From positions 1 through 28,832 of IMG/VR virus record IMGVR_UViG_3300028920_000217: a stretch of DNA of 28,832 nucleotides. One strand, written 5' to 3'. The position numbers and the translations under genes were made by a program. Below the pieces are notes generated by a model. The model had not been told where the DNA came from and did no database searches. It saw only the letters and a program-made list of their open reading frames with translations. Of this stretch, positions 1 to 8,689 are shown piece by piece (the first letter of the stretch is position 1; each line of letters starts with the position of its first letter). This DNA is from a virus.

Positions 1-57
1 CCGGAAACCATAACCGGAAGTGATGATCTGCGTTTCTCGTTTAACCGGCCCAACCAT
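1..57 (-). CDS. Probable M23-family endopeptidase (endolysin), N-terminus only, cut by window edge
   Basis: A short open frame starts at an ATG at 57 and runs off the left edge. It reads MVGPVKRETQIITSGYGFR. A good ribosome site (AGAGGG, five bases before the ATG) precedes it, and it overlaps the end of the preceding membrane-protein gene by 17 bases, like other junctions in this operon. The block ITSGYGFR matches the opening of M23 (lysostaphin-type) zinc endopeptidase domains, where ITSxFGxR precedes the first zinc histidine. M23 enzymes cut peptide crossbridges of peptidoglycan. Its place after a small membrane protein at the end of the late operon suits a lysis enzyme. An M15-type peptidase is an alternative, since only 19 residues are visible and no zinc ligand is in the window. 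Confidence 0.6.
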   Translation of the reverse strand, partial: MVGPVKRETQIITSGYGFR

Positions 58-319
58 GCTTTCCCTCTACGATCATTTTGACGGTCGCTTCAAGCCCCGC
101 TACCGCTACCGCAAGGTTCTCTGTTGCCTTTGTCTGTTCCCGTGCGACATATCTCAGGTCTGAAAGCTCATTACCGTGATGAACCTTTATGTTTGCCACA
201 TTGGTTGAGAGTATTCCCACACTCTTATCTGTTTTGATAATTTTGCGTAATCCCCAACCCCCGGCAGCAGAAATAATCCCGCAAAAAAACAGGGATAGTG
301 CCGTGATTATCTCAGTCAT
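41..319 (-). CDS. Small membrane protein with N-terminal TM segment and coiled coil, possible lysis protein
   Basis: About 92 residues. I place the start at 319 (MTEIIT) rather than at the upstream in-frame ATG at 391, because GAGAGG lies six bases before it and it overlaps the preceding stop by only eight bases. Residues about 4-23 form one hydrophobic segment (ITALSLFFCGIISAAGGWGL), followed by basic residues RKIIK. The rest is predicted helical with heptad-like spacing (LSDLRYVAREQTKATENLAV). This shape is common among phage holin-like or spanin-like proteins. The neighbour downstream looks like a cell-wall peptidase, which supports a lysis cassette. No family-specific motif is visible, so holin, spanin component or antiholin cannot be told apart. 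Confidence 0.65.
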   Translation of the reverse strand: MTEIITALSLFFCGIISAAGGWGLRKIIKTDKSVGILSTNVANIKVHHGNELSDLRYVAREQTKATENLAVAVAGLEATVKMIVEGKHGWAG

Positions 320-3300
320 TTTGTGCCTCTCTCGCTTTTGCCTCTGCAATTTTTTGTCTTTTAATTTGCATAATATAGTAATATACTTCACCTGACACTA
401 CGCCGGTACGCGCTCCCGTAGAAATAAAGGCTTCTCGTTTTTCGTATGGCATACGGGCCAAGCGATAGTATAAAACAGTTGCTTTTGCTTTTGTGGGAAG
501 TCTGCGTAATCGAGTCCAATATCCGAGGTCTTTAATATCGTCTGTTGCAAGTATCTGTCCGTAACGCTCTCCCATTCGCTGTGCGTCAGGGCCGTCTAAA
601 CCCAGGAAAAATTTTGTGATCTCCCTTTCGTCAACCTTCCGGTTTTTAACTCCTTCGTGCAAGTCTTTCAGTTTGCGTTCAAGGTTTATCCTGCGGGAAG
701 CCTCTTTTTCCTGTGCATATTCCATTTCCTGCCTTTCCCGCTTATAGGGGGATGTACTACGGATATACTTTCTAACCAGGGGGGTTTCTGACCATATCCT
801 TTTTGTTTCTTCAGATTTTTCTTCTTCGGACATTTTACCTGATATTACTTTATAAAGATGTCCGCTGGCAGCAGTATAAACATTCCCGCGTGTAAAAAAC
901 TGTGAAAGGGCATAGTCCAGCCGGTCGGGTGAAAGACCCCAGGTTTTCTTTCCTTTAAGGTCGATGTGTGTGGCTGCACCAATATCTTTGAAAAAAGGGT
1001 GAGTGTGTTTTGTCCATTCATCTTTAGCCTGAACTGAACCGCCATGCCATATATCATCGTCAAGCCAGAAGTCATGGTTTGCTAAAGCCCCATACAGAGC
1101 AGAAACAGCCGGGGCGCGGGGGATAGGGAGAAAGTCTTTAGCAGCAGAAACGGCCTGGTCAACATCAAAGGCTTGCCCGGTTGCCCTACAATATAAACCG
1201 TCCAGCATTGTTAAATAGGGACGTAAAAATTCAGGTTTCGGTACTCCTACATAATAATGTCGAGTCCTGCCGTTTTTATCAATATACGTTCTGCCGGTAG
1301 TTACAATAAAAAGCCGGTTCTTTTCCTGCGGGGTGAGATCATTCCATGCTTCAGGGTTTATCCTTCGGCTTGCCTCATTAAAGCCGAGTTCCATTCCCCC
1401 AAGCCAGAGAGCTTTCGCCATCCACCCTTGCGGGTCGTCTTTCATAGACCGGAACATTGTACGGGAAGCCTGTATAGCAGCATTAAAATATGGACATACA
1501 ACATCAATTCCCTTTGCCCATGAACCGCCCTGTGAAAAGTCCAAAACATTTCGAGCAATCCACGCTGCTTCGCGGGCTGTTTTCCCATTTCTCATAGCAC
1601 GGCGCATTACAGCCAGCCGGGTCATTAACTCTGAAGTCTCCCCTATATAACCAAGAGCTTCCTGCGTTTTATGTAAAGAATGATGTGCAAAACTTAATCG
1701 CCCCTGGTGGGTAAGAAGCGGAAGGCCCCCGCCGTTCTCAACATACTGACGATATAAACCCTTGCGTAGTGCAGCGTCTTTAGAAACATGAATGTAATCC
1801 CAGGCTAATTCGCCCATAAATTTTAGAGGCATAGAAGAATATTGCCCTGACACAAACCATGCGTGTACGATGTCTCGCGGAAGGTTGGTTAATACAAAAG
1901 CCGGGTTCCAACCTGTTGCCATAGGTCGTAAAATATTACCACCCAACGCCCATGATAAACCAGTCCGCATATTTGCGCTTATCTGTGGGTCGCTCAATAT
2001 CCATGCTGAAGCCATATCATTCGGCATTTTCATGGTGTGAGTTTTGCCTTTTATGACACAGTGTATTGCTGTTTCATTCGGGTCAACGGAAAGGGGAACG
2101 GGTTTTTCAATAATCCCCCCCGGCTTAAAGGTTGGTAAAGAATCTTCTGCTGCGTCTTCCCATATTTTTACAATTTTGTTTTTCGGGTACGCCTGTGCTA
2201 AATCATACAACCGCTTATTCGCTTCGTTTCGTGCGATTAAGCCATAAGTCCGGGTATACATGGTTGACAATAACCGGCGGGAATCGAGTTCGAGGGCTTT
2301 GAGCGTTCCTTCTTCAAGGGGTTCCAGCCCATTGCTATTCACCGATATTGTTTTACTACCTCTGGCAAGTTTGTACACGTGGCTGTCGGCATATTCCAGT
2401 ATTTCACGGGGGGCATACACAGCTTTATTTAATAGCCTTGTATGTTCTTCTTGAGATATTATTTCTTTTTTCAGCATGTCGTCTATTGGTTTTCGGGTCA
2501 ACTCTTTCCATTTATCCAATAGTTGAGCCATGCGGGGAGTTGTGTGTGTCTGTAGGTATACCTCTGCTTCTTCAGCAGCCTTTACGCCACCAGGGTGAAG
2601 AAATTTTGTTTCAACGAGGGTTCCATTTTTAGAAATTATTTTTTTATCCCCAAGAGCTTTTACGCGGGCATAAAACAGATAGGAATTAAAATTTTTATAC
2701 TCCTGGGTGGGCATTGTTTTAAAAAATATTTTGTCCGCATCTTTCATATACATATCCGACAAAGAGCTTGAACCTAAACAGGCATCCCTGTCTATAATAG
2801 CCTCTCTGCCAAGAGGCGTTTTTTTCAGCTCTTTGCGAACATGATGGTCAACGGCAACCCACTGTCTCATTAGCACGTCAGAAAGGCTTTCCCCTTTAAT
2901 CTTATAATCACGTTGCCAATCCAAGACCCTTTCTGCGTTCTGAAGGGTTCGGTCAAAATCATCGAAATGTTTGAGTGAATCTGCAACATCATCATAAAAA
3001 GGAATATTTTCAAAGTCTTTGTAATACTGGAAAAACCCGGTGTCGGCTTCATCAATGGCCTTTGCCTCCGGGTGCTTCATTTTAATCTGTTGTTTATATG
3101 TTAAGCGCGGACCCTGAAGACCCTTTGCAATTTCGTTGGATAATTCACTTATCTGTTTTCCTGTTTCCCCCACTTTTCTCAGGTGTCGGCCCATATAACT
3201 TCTGGCTGCCTTATATATTCCCCGGCGAGCTGCATTAACGGCAAGGCGACCTCCAACGGACGCACCGACACTGCCAACCATAATTGCCACATCACCAACG

Positions 3301-3650
3301 GAAAACGGGGCTATTTCGACCCCTTTTTCAAATATAACATTCCCATCGGGAGAATGTATCATCAGGGTTTCTCCCGTTTCGCCGTCAAGGGTGTGCTTGT
3401 ATTTACCCCATTGTGTGTCTGTATACTCAACTATGTCGGGTTTTCTGGTAAGGGTTTTTTGAAAGGTTTTAAAGGCCGGTTCGTCACTTTCCCGCATAAC
3501 ACGGCCCAACTCGTTCATTGGTCCTTTCGGGATAGAACTGAAAAAATCCGATTTTTTAACAGACTCTTTTTCGGGAAGTGGGTCGCGCTCTCGTAGAACA
3601 CGACCCATTTCATCCATCGGTCCTTTTGTGAATGTGTCAAATATTCCCAT
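312..3650 (-). CDS. Large virion protein with LPD38-like domain, probable internal or ejected protein
   Basis: 1112 residues; the start at 3650 forms a TAATG overlap with the preceding gene. A central region resembles the large polyvalent protein-associated domain LPD38: GWNPAFVLTNLPRDIVHAW near residue 580 and the stretch from NVLDFSQGG through PYFNAAIQ to TMFRSM near residues 700-735. LPD38 occurs in very large phage and mobile-element polyproteins, often predicted to enter the host with the DNA. A weakly hydrophobic glycine-rich patch lies near residues 117-140 (VGDVAIMVGSVGASVGG). The N-terminus carries a 15-residue motif twice, KGPM(D/N)E(M/L)GRV(L/M)RE(R/S)D at residues 9-23 and 42-56. 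The C-terminal 200 residues are charged and helical. In a short-tailed phage such a protein at the end of the structural operon is most likely packed in the head and ejected. No enzymatic active site is recognised. Confidence 0.75.
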   Translation of the reverse strand: MGIFDTFTKGPMDEMGRVLRERDPLPEKESVKKSDFFSSIPKGPMNELGRVMRESDEPAFKTFQKTLTRKPDIVEYTDTQWGKYKHTLDGETGETLMIHSPDGNVIFEKGVEIAPFSVGDVAIMVGSVGASVGGRLAVNAARRGIYKAARSYMGRHLRKVGETGKQISELSNEIAKGLQGPRLTYKQQIKMKHPEAKAIDEADTGFFQYYKDFENIPFYDDVADSLKHFDDFDRTLQNAERVLDWQRDYKIKGESLSDVLMRQWVAVDHHVRKELKKTPLGREAIIDRDACLGSSSLSDMYMKDADKIFFKTMPTQEYKNFNSYLFYARVKALGDKKIISKNGTLVETKFLHPGGVKAAEEAEVYLQTHTTPRMAQLLDKWKELTRKPIDDMLKKEIISQEEHTRLLNKAVYAPREILEYADSHVYKLARGSKTISVNSNGLEPLEEGTLKALELDSRRLLSTMYTRTYGLIARNEANKRLYDLAQAYPKNKIVKIWEDAAEDSLPTFKPGGIIEKPVPLSVDPNETAIHCVIKGKTHTMKMPNDMASAWILSDPQISANMRTGLSWALGGNILRPMATGWNPAFVLTNLPRDIVHAWFVSGQYSSMPLKFMGELAWDYIHVSKDAALRKGLYRQYVENGGGLPLLTHQGRLSFAHHSLHKTQEALGYIGETSELMTRLAVMRRAMRNGKTAREAAWIARNVLDFSQGGSWAKGIDVVCPYFNAAIQASRTMFRSMKDDPQGWMAKALWLGGMELGFNEASRRINPEAWNDLTPQEKNRLFIVTTGRTYIDKNGRTRHYYVGVPKPEFLRPYLTMLDGLYCRATGQAFDVDQAVSAAKDFLPIPRAPAVSALYGALANHDFWLDDDIWHGGSVQAKDEWTKHTHPFFKDIGAATHIDLKGKKTWGLSPDRLDYALSQFFTRGNVYTAASGHLYKVISGKMSEEEKSEETKRIWSETPLVRKYIRSTSPYKRERQEMEYAQEKEASRRINLERKLKDLHEGVKNRKVDEREITKFFLGLDGPDAQRMGERYGQILATDDIKDLGYWTRLRRLPTKAKATVLYYRLARMPYEKREAFISTGARTGVVSGEVYYYIMQIKRQKIAEAKAREAQND

Positions 3651-4705
3651 TATTCGGGTATATCCTTCAGGTCGTCTTTACCGACCTGTGGTCTTTTCCA
3701 ATCGGGCTGGTCAAAAGTTTTAACCTGTACCCATTCTTTAGGGTTACCCGGCAGATTGTTGTCACCGGGATAAAGCCACTTGACCTTTCCTGATTTTAGG
3801 TTACGGAAAAGCATCGGTTTAAAGGTTCTTCCTGTAGACCTTCTCATAAACTGCCCCATAAACTGATCTCTAAATTCATCACCTTTATGGTATACGCTCC
3901 CAATAACATAAGCTGCGTTAGCTGCATCTTTCATTATTTGGTCCTGTGCTTTAGGCGAAGATTTATCCAGAAGTCTGCTGGCATTATCGTAGAAGGTCAC
4001 ATAGTTATCCTGTATGCTTTTATTTTTAAAGTCCAGCCCTTCCATAAAGAGTCTTTTTAATCCGGGTACGATTTCTTTTTCGGGTCCGGCTGAAGCAACA
4101 CCTTTCTTTTCCCCCCGGACGTAGGCAACCAGATCAGGAGTTACCAGATCAGGATTGAGTCTTGCTTTTCTGGCAATATCCCTTGCGCCCCGAACACGGG
4201 TTTCCACGCTGGCCTTGTCTGCCCAGGGAAGGGTCAGGTTCTTTTTAATAACATCAGCAACCTTTAATTGCTCTGCGGAAAGTGTTGCGGTTTTATCGTA
4301 ATTTTTGTCTTCCTGTAAAGACCCAAAAGTAACAGGTGTTTTTATCATGTTCGGGTCTTCTTCTTTTTTAACAGCGGGCTTGACGGACAGCCTGTTCGCT
4401 GCTTCTGCTTCATCCAGTTTCTTTTCAACTTTCCCACGCTTACGGGCGTATCTTTTATCAGCGTTAAGGTCGGGGGCAGAAAGGTCTTTTCCGAAAAAGC
4501 CGAGACCTAATGGGCTGGTTACTTTACGGTACAGCTTATTAGCTGTTTCATAATCACCCAATTTCAGGTGAGCCATTACTTCACCTAACACGTCCTGTTT
4601 GACTGAACTTTTGGCAGCTTGCGCCTGTTTAAGCATAACTATGGCGCGCATAAGGTCTGTTAAACCACTATTCTGATTCTGCGGATAAATGTACTGAAGT
4701 CCCAT
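3650..4705 (-). CDS. Hypothetical structural protein, possible internal virion protein
   Basis: 351 residues with a very strong ribosome site (GGAGG, then TTAAT, then ATG at 4705). The stop overlaps the next start as TAATG at 3650. The N-terminal half is helical with a lysine- and alanine-rich linker near residues 75-115; the C-terminal part contains YVIGSVYHKGDEFRDQF and a basic tail that ends in acidic residues. No transmembrane segment or catalytic motif is visible. Its position between the gp10-like tail gene block and the large LPD38-like protein matches where short-tailed phages encode ejection proteins, which are often soluble, helical and poorly conserved. The ejection role is inferred only from order. 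Confidence 0.6.
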   Translation of the reverse strand: MGLQYIYPQNQNSGLTDLMRAIVMLKQAQAAKSSVKQDVLGEVMAHLKLGDYETANKLYRKVTSPLGLGFFGKDLSAPDLNADKRYARKRGKVEKKLDEAEAANRLSVKPAVKKEEDPNMIKTPVTFGSLQEDKNYDKTATLSAEQLKVADVIKKNLTLPWADKASVETRVRGARDIARKARLNPDLVTPDLVAYVRGEKKGVASAGPEKEIVPGLKRLFMEGLDFKNKSIQDNYVTFYDNASRLLDKSSPKAQDQIMKDAANAAYVIGSVYHKGDEFRDQFMGQFMRRSTGRTFKPMLFRNLKSGKVKWLYPGDNNLPGNPKEWVQVKTFDQPDWKRPQVGKDDLKDIPE

Positions 4706-4706
4706 A

Positions 4707-4982
4707 TTAACCTCCTATCGCCATTCTGGAAATGCCCTGTAGGGGTGAAGCTGCATTGGCGTTCGGGTCAATTCCTGTCGGCTGCTGACCGCCTTTAAAT
4801 AGGGCCAGCATTTTCATAATGTTTATCAACGGAGAAATGCCAGAGTCCGAGGGCTGGCTCTGTATAATACTGTGTCCAAAACCAGGGGATATACTTCGCA
4901 CCTGATTGTGGGCGTTCGCTCCATTGATGTTCTGAAAAATGCTCTGCATCCCAAGCAGTTTTGTAAGTGTGCTGTTTTCCAT
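4707..4982 (-). CDS. Small hypothetical structural-operon protein
   Basis: 91 residues, with the start at 4982 coupled as TAATG to the preceding stop. It is rich in Asn, Gln, Gly and Ser (NINGANAHNQ, QSQPSDSG) with a short hydrophobic stretch SPLINIMKMLALFKGG near residues 50-65. There are no cysteines and no recognisable domain. It lies in the block of likely internal virion proteins and could be a small ejected or assembly protein. I do not recognise a family. Confidence 0.5.
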   Translation of the reverse strand: MENSTLTKLLGMQSIFQNINGANAHNQVRSISPGFGHSIIQSQPSDSGISPLINIMKMLALFKGGQQPTGIDPNANAASPLQGISRMAIGG

Positions 4983-5548
4983 TAGAAAAGCATCCCGCCC
5001 ATTAACCCAATCTGTAATAGTGGAGAAATATAAGTCTGAAAGTCACTTCCCCCGCCATACGCCAGTGTGTCAAAAGCTGAGTTTCCAAGAAGCTGACCGG
5101 GAAGCTGTGCTGCGCCCATTAAACGCTGTAGTGCGGATTCTTCGAGCTGCCTCCGCATCTGTTCATCCTGATAAAGCAGATTGCCGTGTTGCTGTCTGAG
5201 GCCGGAGTGAAGATCACCTTCAGCGTCCGTTATTGCCTTGCTTCTTGCGGAAGACCAGTAATTCTTCCCCATCTTTTCCTGCATGGAAGGAAGTATTTCC
5301 TGTTCCCAATTTTTCATTGCAGGGTCATAGATGGATTCTTTATAAAACTGTTCGGTTACTTCCGGGTTTATTTCTGTTGAGGGTTTACCAGAAAACAGCC
5401 GAGCCAGTGCGCTCTGAGCGTCCTCTGACCCCATCATATCACCGTAGAAACCAGTGAGCTGTTTCATAAGCTCATTCTGTTCTTCGGTATACTTCGGAAC
5501 CTGTTTTATTTCCGGTGCTTTCGGTTTGAAAAAATCAAAAACTCCCAT
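4982..5548 (-). CDS. Hypothetical internal virion or tail-associated protein
   Basis: 188 residues from the start I choose at 5548 (MGVFDFFKP). AGGAG lies six bases before that ATG, and the preceding stop TAA ends two bases before it. An upstream in-frame ATG at 5569 lies inside the previous gene and has no better site. The protein is helical and Gln/Met-rich in the middle (QEKMGKNYW, LRQQHGNLLYQDEQMRRQLEE) and ends with the hydrophobic, glycine-rich stretch SPLLQIGLMGGMLF, which could insert in a membrane. Its opening MGVFDFF resembles the MGIFDTF start of the LPD38-like protein two genes on. A role as an ejected protein is plausible but inferred from position. Confidence 0.6.
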   Translation of the reverse strand: MGVFDFFKPKAPEIKQVPKYTEEQNELMKQLTGFYGDMMGSEDAQSALARLFSGKPSTEINPEVTEQFYKESIYDPAMKNWEQEILPSMQEKMGKNYWSSARSKAITDAEGDLHSGLRQQHGNLLYQDEQMRRQLEESALQRLMGAAQLPGQLLGNSAFDTLAYGGGSDFQTYISPLLQIGLMGGMLF

Positions 5549-5549
5549 A

Positions 5550-7307
5550 TTATTCTCCTGCATCCGCATACTGCACGTTAGTCCATGCTATACGGTTTTT
5601 CCCTGTTGTGCGGAACTTGAACCGAACCCGTTTTGCACGAATAAGAAATGAGGCAATATATTCGTAAAACGCATCTTCGGTCGTTTCAATCTGTACTTCA
5701 TCTGTCCATGTGTCTCCGTAGTCTGTGGACAGGCTCACATACAGGGAGCTTCCCGCCTCCACATAGCTTACTCCTATTGTCAGCCGTGAAAGCAGAAAGG
5801 CTTGATGTACCTCATTAATTGAATAGTCTTTAGTTATGAGGGTTGCTTCAATGCTTGTGCCGTTATCATCGTTTGCGCTTGAGTCATAATAATAAACCTT
5901 TCCCGATGTTCCGGCCAGCACAAGACTTTCCTGTTTCCCCTCTGTTCTGTAGCTGCCGATTGTTCCAGTCAGATCACCGATTGTTCCGGTTAAATCACCA
6001 ATTTTAAATACAGTGTCAAGGTACGCCGGACATCCAGCCGTCAATCCTGAAAATTCCCATATCTGCCACGCTTTTGTTTTCCAGTTGTACGCATAACACC
6101 TGTTACAAGTTGTGTTCGTGCCGGTCGGAATAAACAGGCAGTAAAGGCTTTCTTCGGGAATAACCCCGGCAAAAGCCCGGTTAATCTTCGTTTTATTTAA
6201 TTCACGGAACAGGGACGAGGCAACAATCTTGTCTGCGAGTTTGTGGACGTTGCTGCCGTCAAACATATACACATCATCATTGCCGAGAAAAAACTGAACT
6301 CCACTTACGTCACATATCGTTTTTGGTGCGAGTGTTCCAATCGGGTGCATATTTTCGTCAATTGAGATAGGGTCTTCATCATCCCCCGTTGCCCGTGCTA
6401 CCGCAATAGATTTCTCTTTGTATATAATTAGTGACCCCCGGAAAGACTTCAGTGCCATGATCTTATCGTCAGTATCAACCAGATTATACAAAATTGCAGA
6501 CCATGTTTCGGGGTCTCCTATATCTGCAAGTTCAACCGTCTGTGGGTATTCGGTTCCGGTATCTGTAATATCCCCCAATATTAAATGATTATAGAAATAT
6601 CCAATGTGTCGTGCAAGGTTCGGGCTTCCCCCAAGCAAGGTACACGTTCCGCTTCCACCGTCCCACTTCTGAATTGCATCTTTCCCGTTGGTTATAACTG
6701 CCAGCTTGTCCCAGGTTCCTTCGTCAACCGGATATACAATTTCGTGCTGATCGTCTTCATCCCCTGACCAGCATAACCGTATAACATACGCTGCGCCAGA
6801 AACGGCTTCAGTACACAGGGTTGCCAGGGTGAGTTGAGTGGTGCTGTCCCATGTGTCTATAGGAAACCAGGTGTCCGGTGTGCCGGTCCCATTCATATCG
6901 GTCGTGCCGAACTTTATCTGACAAATAGACCCTTCGGGGTAATCATCCCAATCGGGCCACGTTGTACCGGCAAGGGTTACGGTTTTATCATCACCGCCGA
7001 CCGTTACTGTTCCCGTGTTCAGGTTGCGGGTTATAAATTTCCAGCTACCATCATATTTGAACGTGTCTCTGGTGGTAGTACACAATAAAAAACGTGAAGA
7101 AGACATTATTAAATCATAAAACGAAACGCATGTGATAGGGTCAGTAGTTGGCAGGGTTCCCCGTAGCCCCAGGCCACCCCTGCGAAAGAAGGTGTTGCGG
7201 AGAAAGATAAAATTGGACACACTTATTGCAGCTTCGTCTGGAAGGTCTTCAGAGGGGGTGTCTTTAATCACGCCCAATATTGCTGGTATTCTAAATTGCT
7301 TTAACAT
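5550..7307 (-). CDS. Tail-machine protein similar to P22 gp10 stabilisation/tail-hub protein
   Basis: 585 residues. It opens with MLKQFRIPAILGVIKDTP and NFIFLRNTFFRRGGLGLRG, typical of the group that binds the portal/gp4 assembly and stabilises packaged DNA. The body is beta-rich with repeated Trp/Asp/Gly strands (KYDGSWKFI, AIQKWDGGSG, FFLGNDDVYMFDGSNVHKL), consistent with a beta-propeller. A tandem repeat encodes IGDLTGTIGDLTGTIGS: two 21-bp units at 5956-5976 and 5977-5997. The C-terminal third (STDYGDTWTDEVQIETTE, VRFKFRTTGKNRIAWTNV) is a beta-sandwich-like region usual in this family. It follows the tailspike and a small helper gene and precedes the internal proteins. The family call rests on pattern and order. 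Confidence 0.7.
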   Translation of the reverse strand: MLKQFRIPAILGVIKDTPSEDLPDEAAISVSNFIFLRNTFFRRGGLGLRGTLPTTDPITCVSFYDLIMSSSRFLLCTTTRDTFKYDGSWKFITRNLNTGTVTVGGDDKTVTLAGTTWPDWDDYPEGSICQIKFGTTDMNGTGTPDTWFPIDTWDSTTQLTLATLCTEAVSGAAYVIRLCWSGDEDDQHEIVYPVDEGTWDKLAVITNGKDAIQKWDGGSGTCTLLGGSPNLARHIGYFYNHLILGDITDTGTEYPQTVELADIGDPETWSAILYNLVDTDDKIMALKSFRGSLIIYKEKSIAVARATGDDEDPISIDENMHPIGTLAPKTICDVSGVQFFLGNDDVYMFDGSNVHKLADKIVASSLFRELNKTKINRAFAGVIPEESLYCLFIPTGTNTTCNRCYAYNWKTKAWQIWEFSGLTAGCPAYLDTVFKIGDLTGTIGDLTGTIGSYRTEGKQESLVLAGTSGKVYYYDSSANDDNGTSIEATLITKDYSINEVHQAFLLSRLTIGVSYVEAGSSLYVSLSTDYGDTWTDEVQIETTEDAFYEYIASFLIRAKRVRFKFRTTGKNRIAWTNVQYADAGE

Positions 7308-7623
7308 CTTCCTTCTCTATAATGTTTTCGTTTTCGTCAAGCACTCCTTTTGCCTGAAGACTTACTACTGCTACTTTTCTCATTTCTTCACATATTAAAT
7401 CTTCTTTTTCTTTTTCTTTTATCAGGGTAAGTTGTTTTTTAGTAAGTTGAAGTTCTGAATATTTCCGGGGCACGGTGCAAAGTTTTTCTTCGTCAAGTGA
7501 AACCCATGAAGCGTCAACACTATCGGGAACCCACTTAACCTCTGCGTTCGGGTATATTCCTTCTACTTCCTGGTAGTCCTCATGGAAACAAATTATTTCA
7601 TCATTTTGTACTATTAGTTTCAT
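7291..7623 (-). CDS. Small hypothetical protein next to the tailspike, possible fibre assembly protein
   Basis: 110 residues. The start at 7623 is one base after the tailspike stop, and the end overlaps the next gene by 17 bases. The N-terminal part is beta-like (MKLIVQNDEIICFHEDYQEVEGIYPNAEVKWVP) and residues about 55-85 form a charged helix (YSELQLTKKQLTLIKEKEKEDLICEEMRK). Small proteins of this kind directly after a tailspike or fibre gene are often chaperones for trimer assembly or connector proteins. No diagnostic motif confirms this. Confidence 0.6.
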   Translation of the reverse strand: MKLIVQNDEIICFHEDYQEVEGIYPNAEVKWVPDSVDASWVSLDEEKLCTVPRKYSELQLTKKQLTLIKEKEKEDLICEEMRKVAVVSLQAKGVLDENENIIEKEDVKAI

Positions 7624-7624
7624 T

Positions 7625-8689
7625 TTATTGTATGTTAATTGAATTGCCGTTTCCTATCGTGTTTGCGTTTGGACAATGAGTATCTGTAACTGAAGAAAAA
7701 ACCATATTGTTGCCAAAAGAAAGACCCATGTTAGCTGCATAAAAACCGTAATAACAATTATAAAAAGTAGAGGATGGGGCTTCAACGTATGCTTGAGTCT
7801 GAGTCGTAGCTGCTATATAAAATGTATTCATATAAGAGCCTTGTGCGTAAATAAAAGAATTATGTCTTACATAAAGACCCGCATAAGTGTAGGTGGTAGA
7901 AGTTTTGCTTCTCCCAAAACATTTAATATATGGACAGCTTACAACAGATTGGTACTGACAAAGAACCCCCTGGCGACAATAATATACTTTTTTGGTGGGG
8001 TCATAGGCGTCCAATGCCGAAAACGATATACTGCTGTCAAACCTTGCAAGAATACCATTCCCGAACTCCCCGCCATCTTTGCCTATATATATATAGGAAT
8101 TATCGTCTGCCGATATGTGGGAATTAAACTCTGCGAATACTCCGCTTCCTTTATATCTATAATTACTATAAATACGTGATACATACTCCGTTGAACTGTT
8201 ATAAACCCTGAGTCTGCCACCATACTTTGCGACAAGCATGTTCACTGCATCTGCCCCGTTCCCTGCGGAAATATCATAACTGTTCATGTCTAAAACAACA
8301 TAGCCGTCAGACTGCTGAACAAGCAATGCTGCGTATGTTGTAAATCGAGGGTCTATATCGTATGTCCATGTATAGTCAGCCTGTGTTGTTATGTTTACAT
8401 CCGAACATAGCTGAAATATAACTTGCGCCCCTTCGGGAAAATGATACTGTCTTTTCCATGCAATCGCTTGTTTGAAGTTCGCAAAATCACCCCCGCTTCC
8501 AATGGTTTTGGTAACAGCAGAAGAAAGGTATTTCCCTTCGAGGGTCGTTACGCGATCATCAACTGAATCCATATTAGAATTAAGCCCGGATAAATCCTGA
8601 TAATTCCGGTACGCCTGGTCCCGAAGATGTCTCTGTACCGCAGGGTCGGAAGGTGGGATTATGGGGGATTTCTTGCTTAACAGGTCCAT
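7625..8689 (-). CDS. Tailspike / receptor-binding protein with right-handed beta-helix
   Basis: 354 residues, coupled to the preceding gene by TAATG at 8689. Residues 1-55 form a helical attachment region (HLRDQAYRNYQDLSG, SVDDRVTTLEGKY). From about residue 60 the motif TKTIGSGGDFANFKQAI begins, the classic entry to phage beta-helix spikes, followed by PEGAQVIFQL. The rest is rich in Ser, Tyr, Asn and short strand repeats (VYNSSTEYVSRIYSNYRYKGSG, NSYIYIGKDGG, FYNCYYGFYAANMG), typical of stacked coils. Such proteins bind and sometimes cut cell-surface polysaccharide. No catalytic residues can be assigned. Trimeric assembly is expected from the family. Confidence 0.75.
   Translation of the reverse strand: MDLLSKKSPIIPPSDPAVQRHLRDQAYRNYQDLSGLNSNMDSVDDRVTTLEGKYLSSAVTKTIGSGGDFANFKQAIAWKRQYHFPEGAQVIFQLCSDVNITTQADYTWTYDIDPRFTTYAALLVQQSDGYVVLDMNSYDISAGNGADAVNMLVAKYGGRLRVYNSSTEYVSRIYSNYRYKGSGVFAEFNSHISADDNSYIYIGKDGGEFGNGILARFDSSISFSALDAYDPTKKVYYCRQGVLCQYQSVVSCPYIKCFGRSKTSTTYTYAGLYVRHNSFIYAQGSYMNTFYIAATTQTQAYVEAPSSTFYNCYYGFYAANMGLSFGNNMVFSSVTDTHCPNANTIGNGNSINIQ

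Noticed and set aside
2348-2632. Plus-strand frames inside the late operon, such as this one
   Set aside because: They lie opposite well-supported minus-strand genes, have no ribosome sites and show the composition of reverse-complement shadows.
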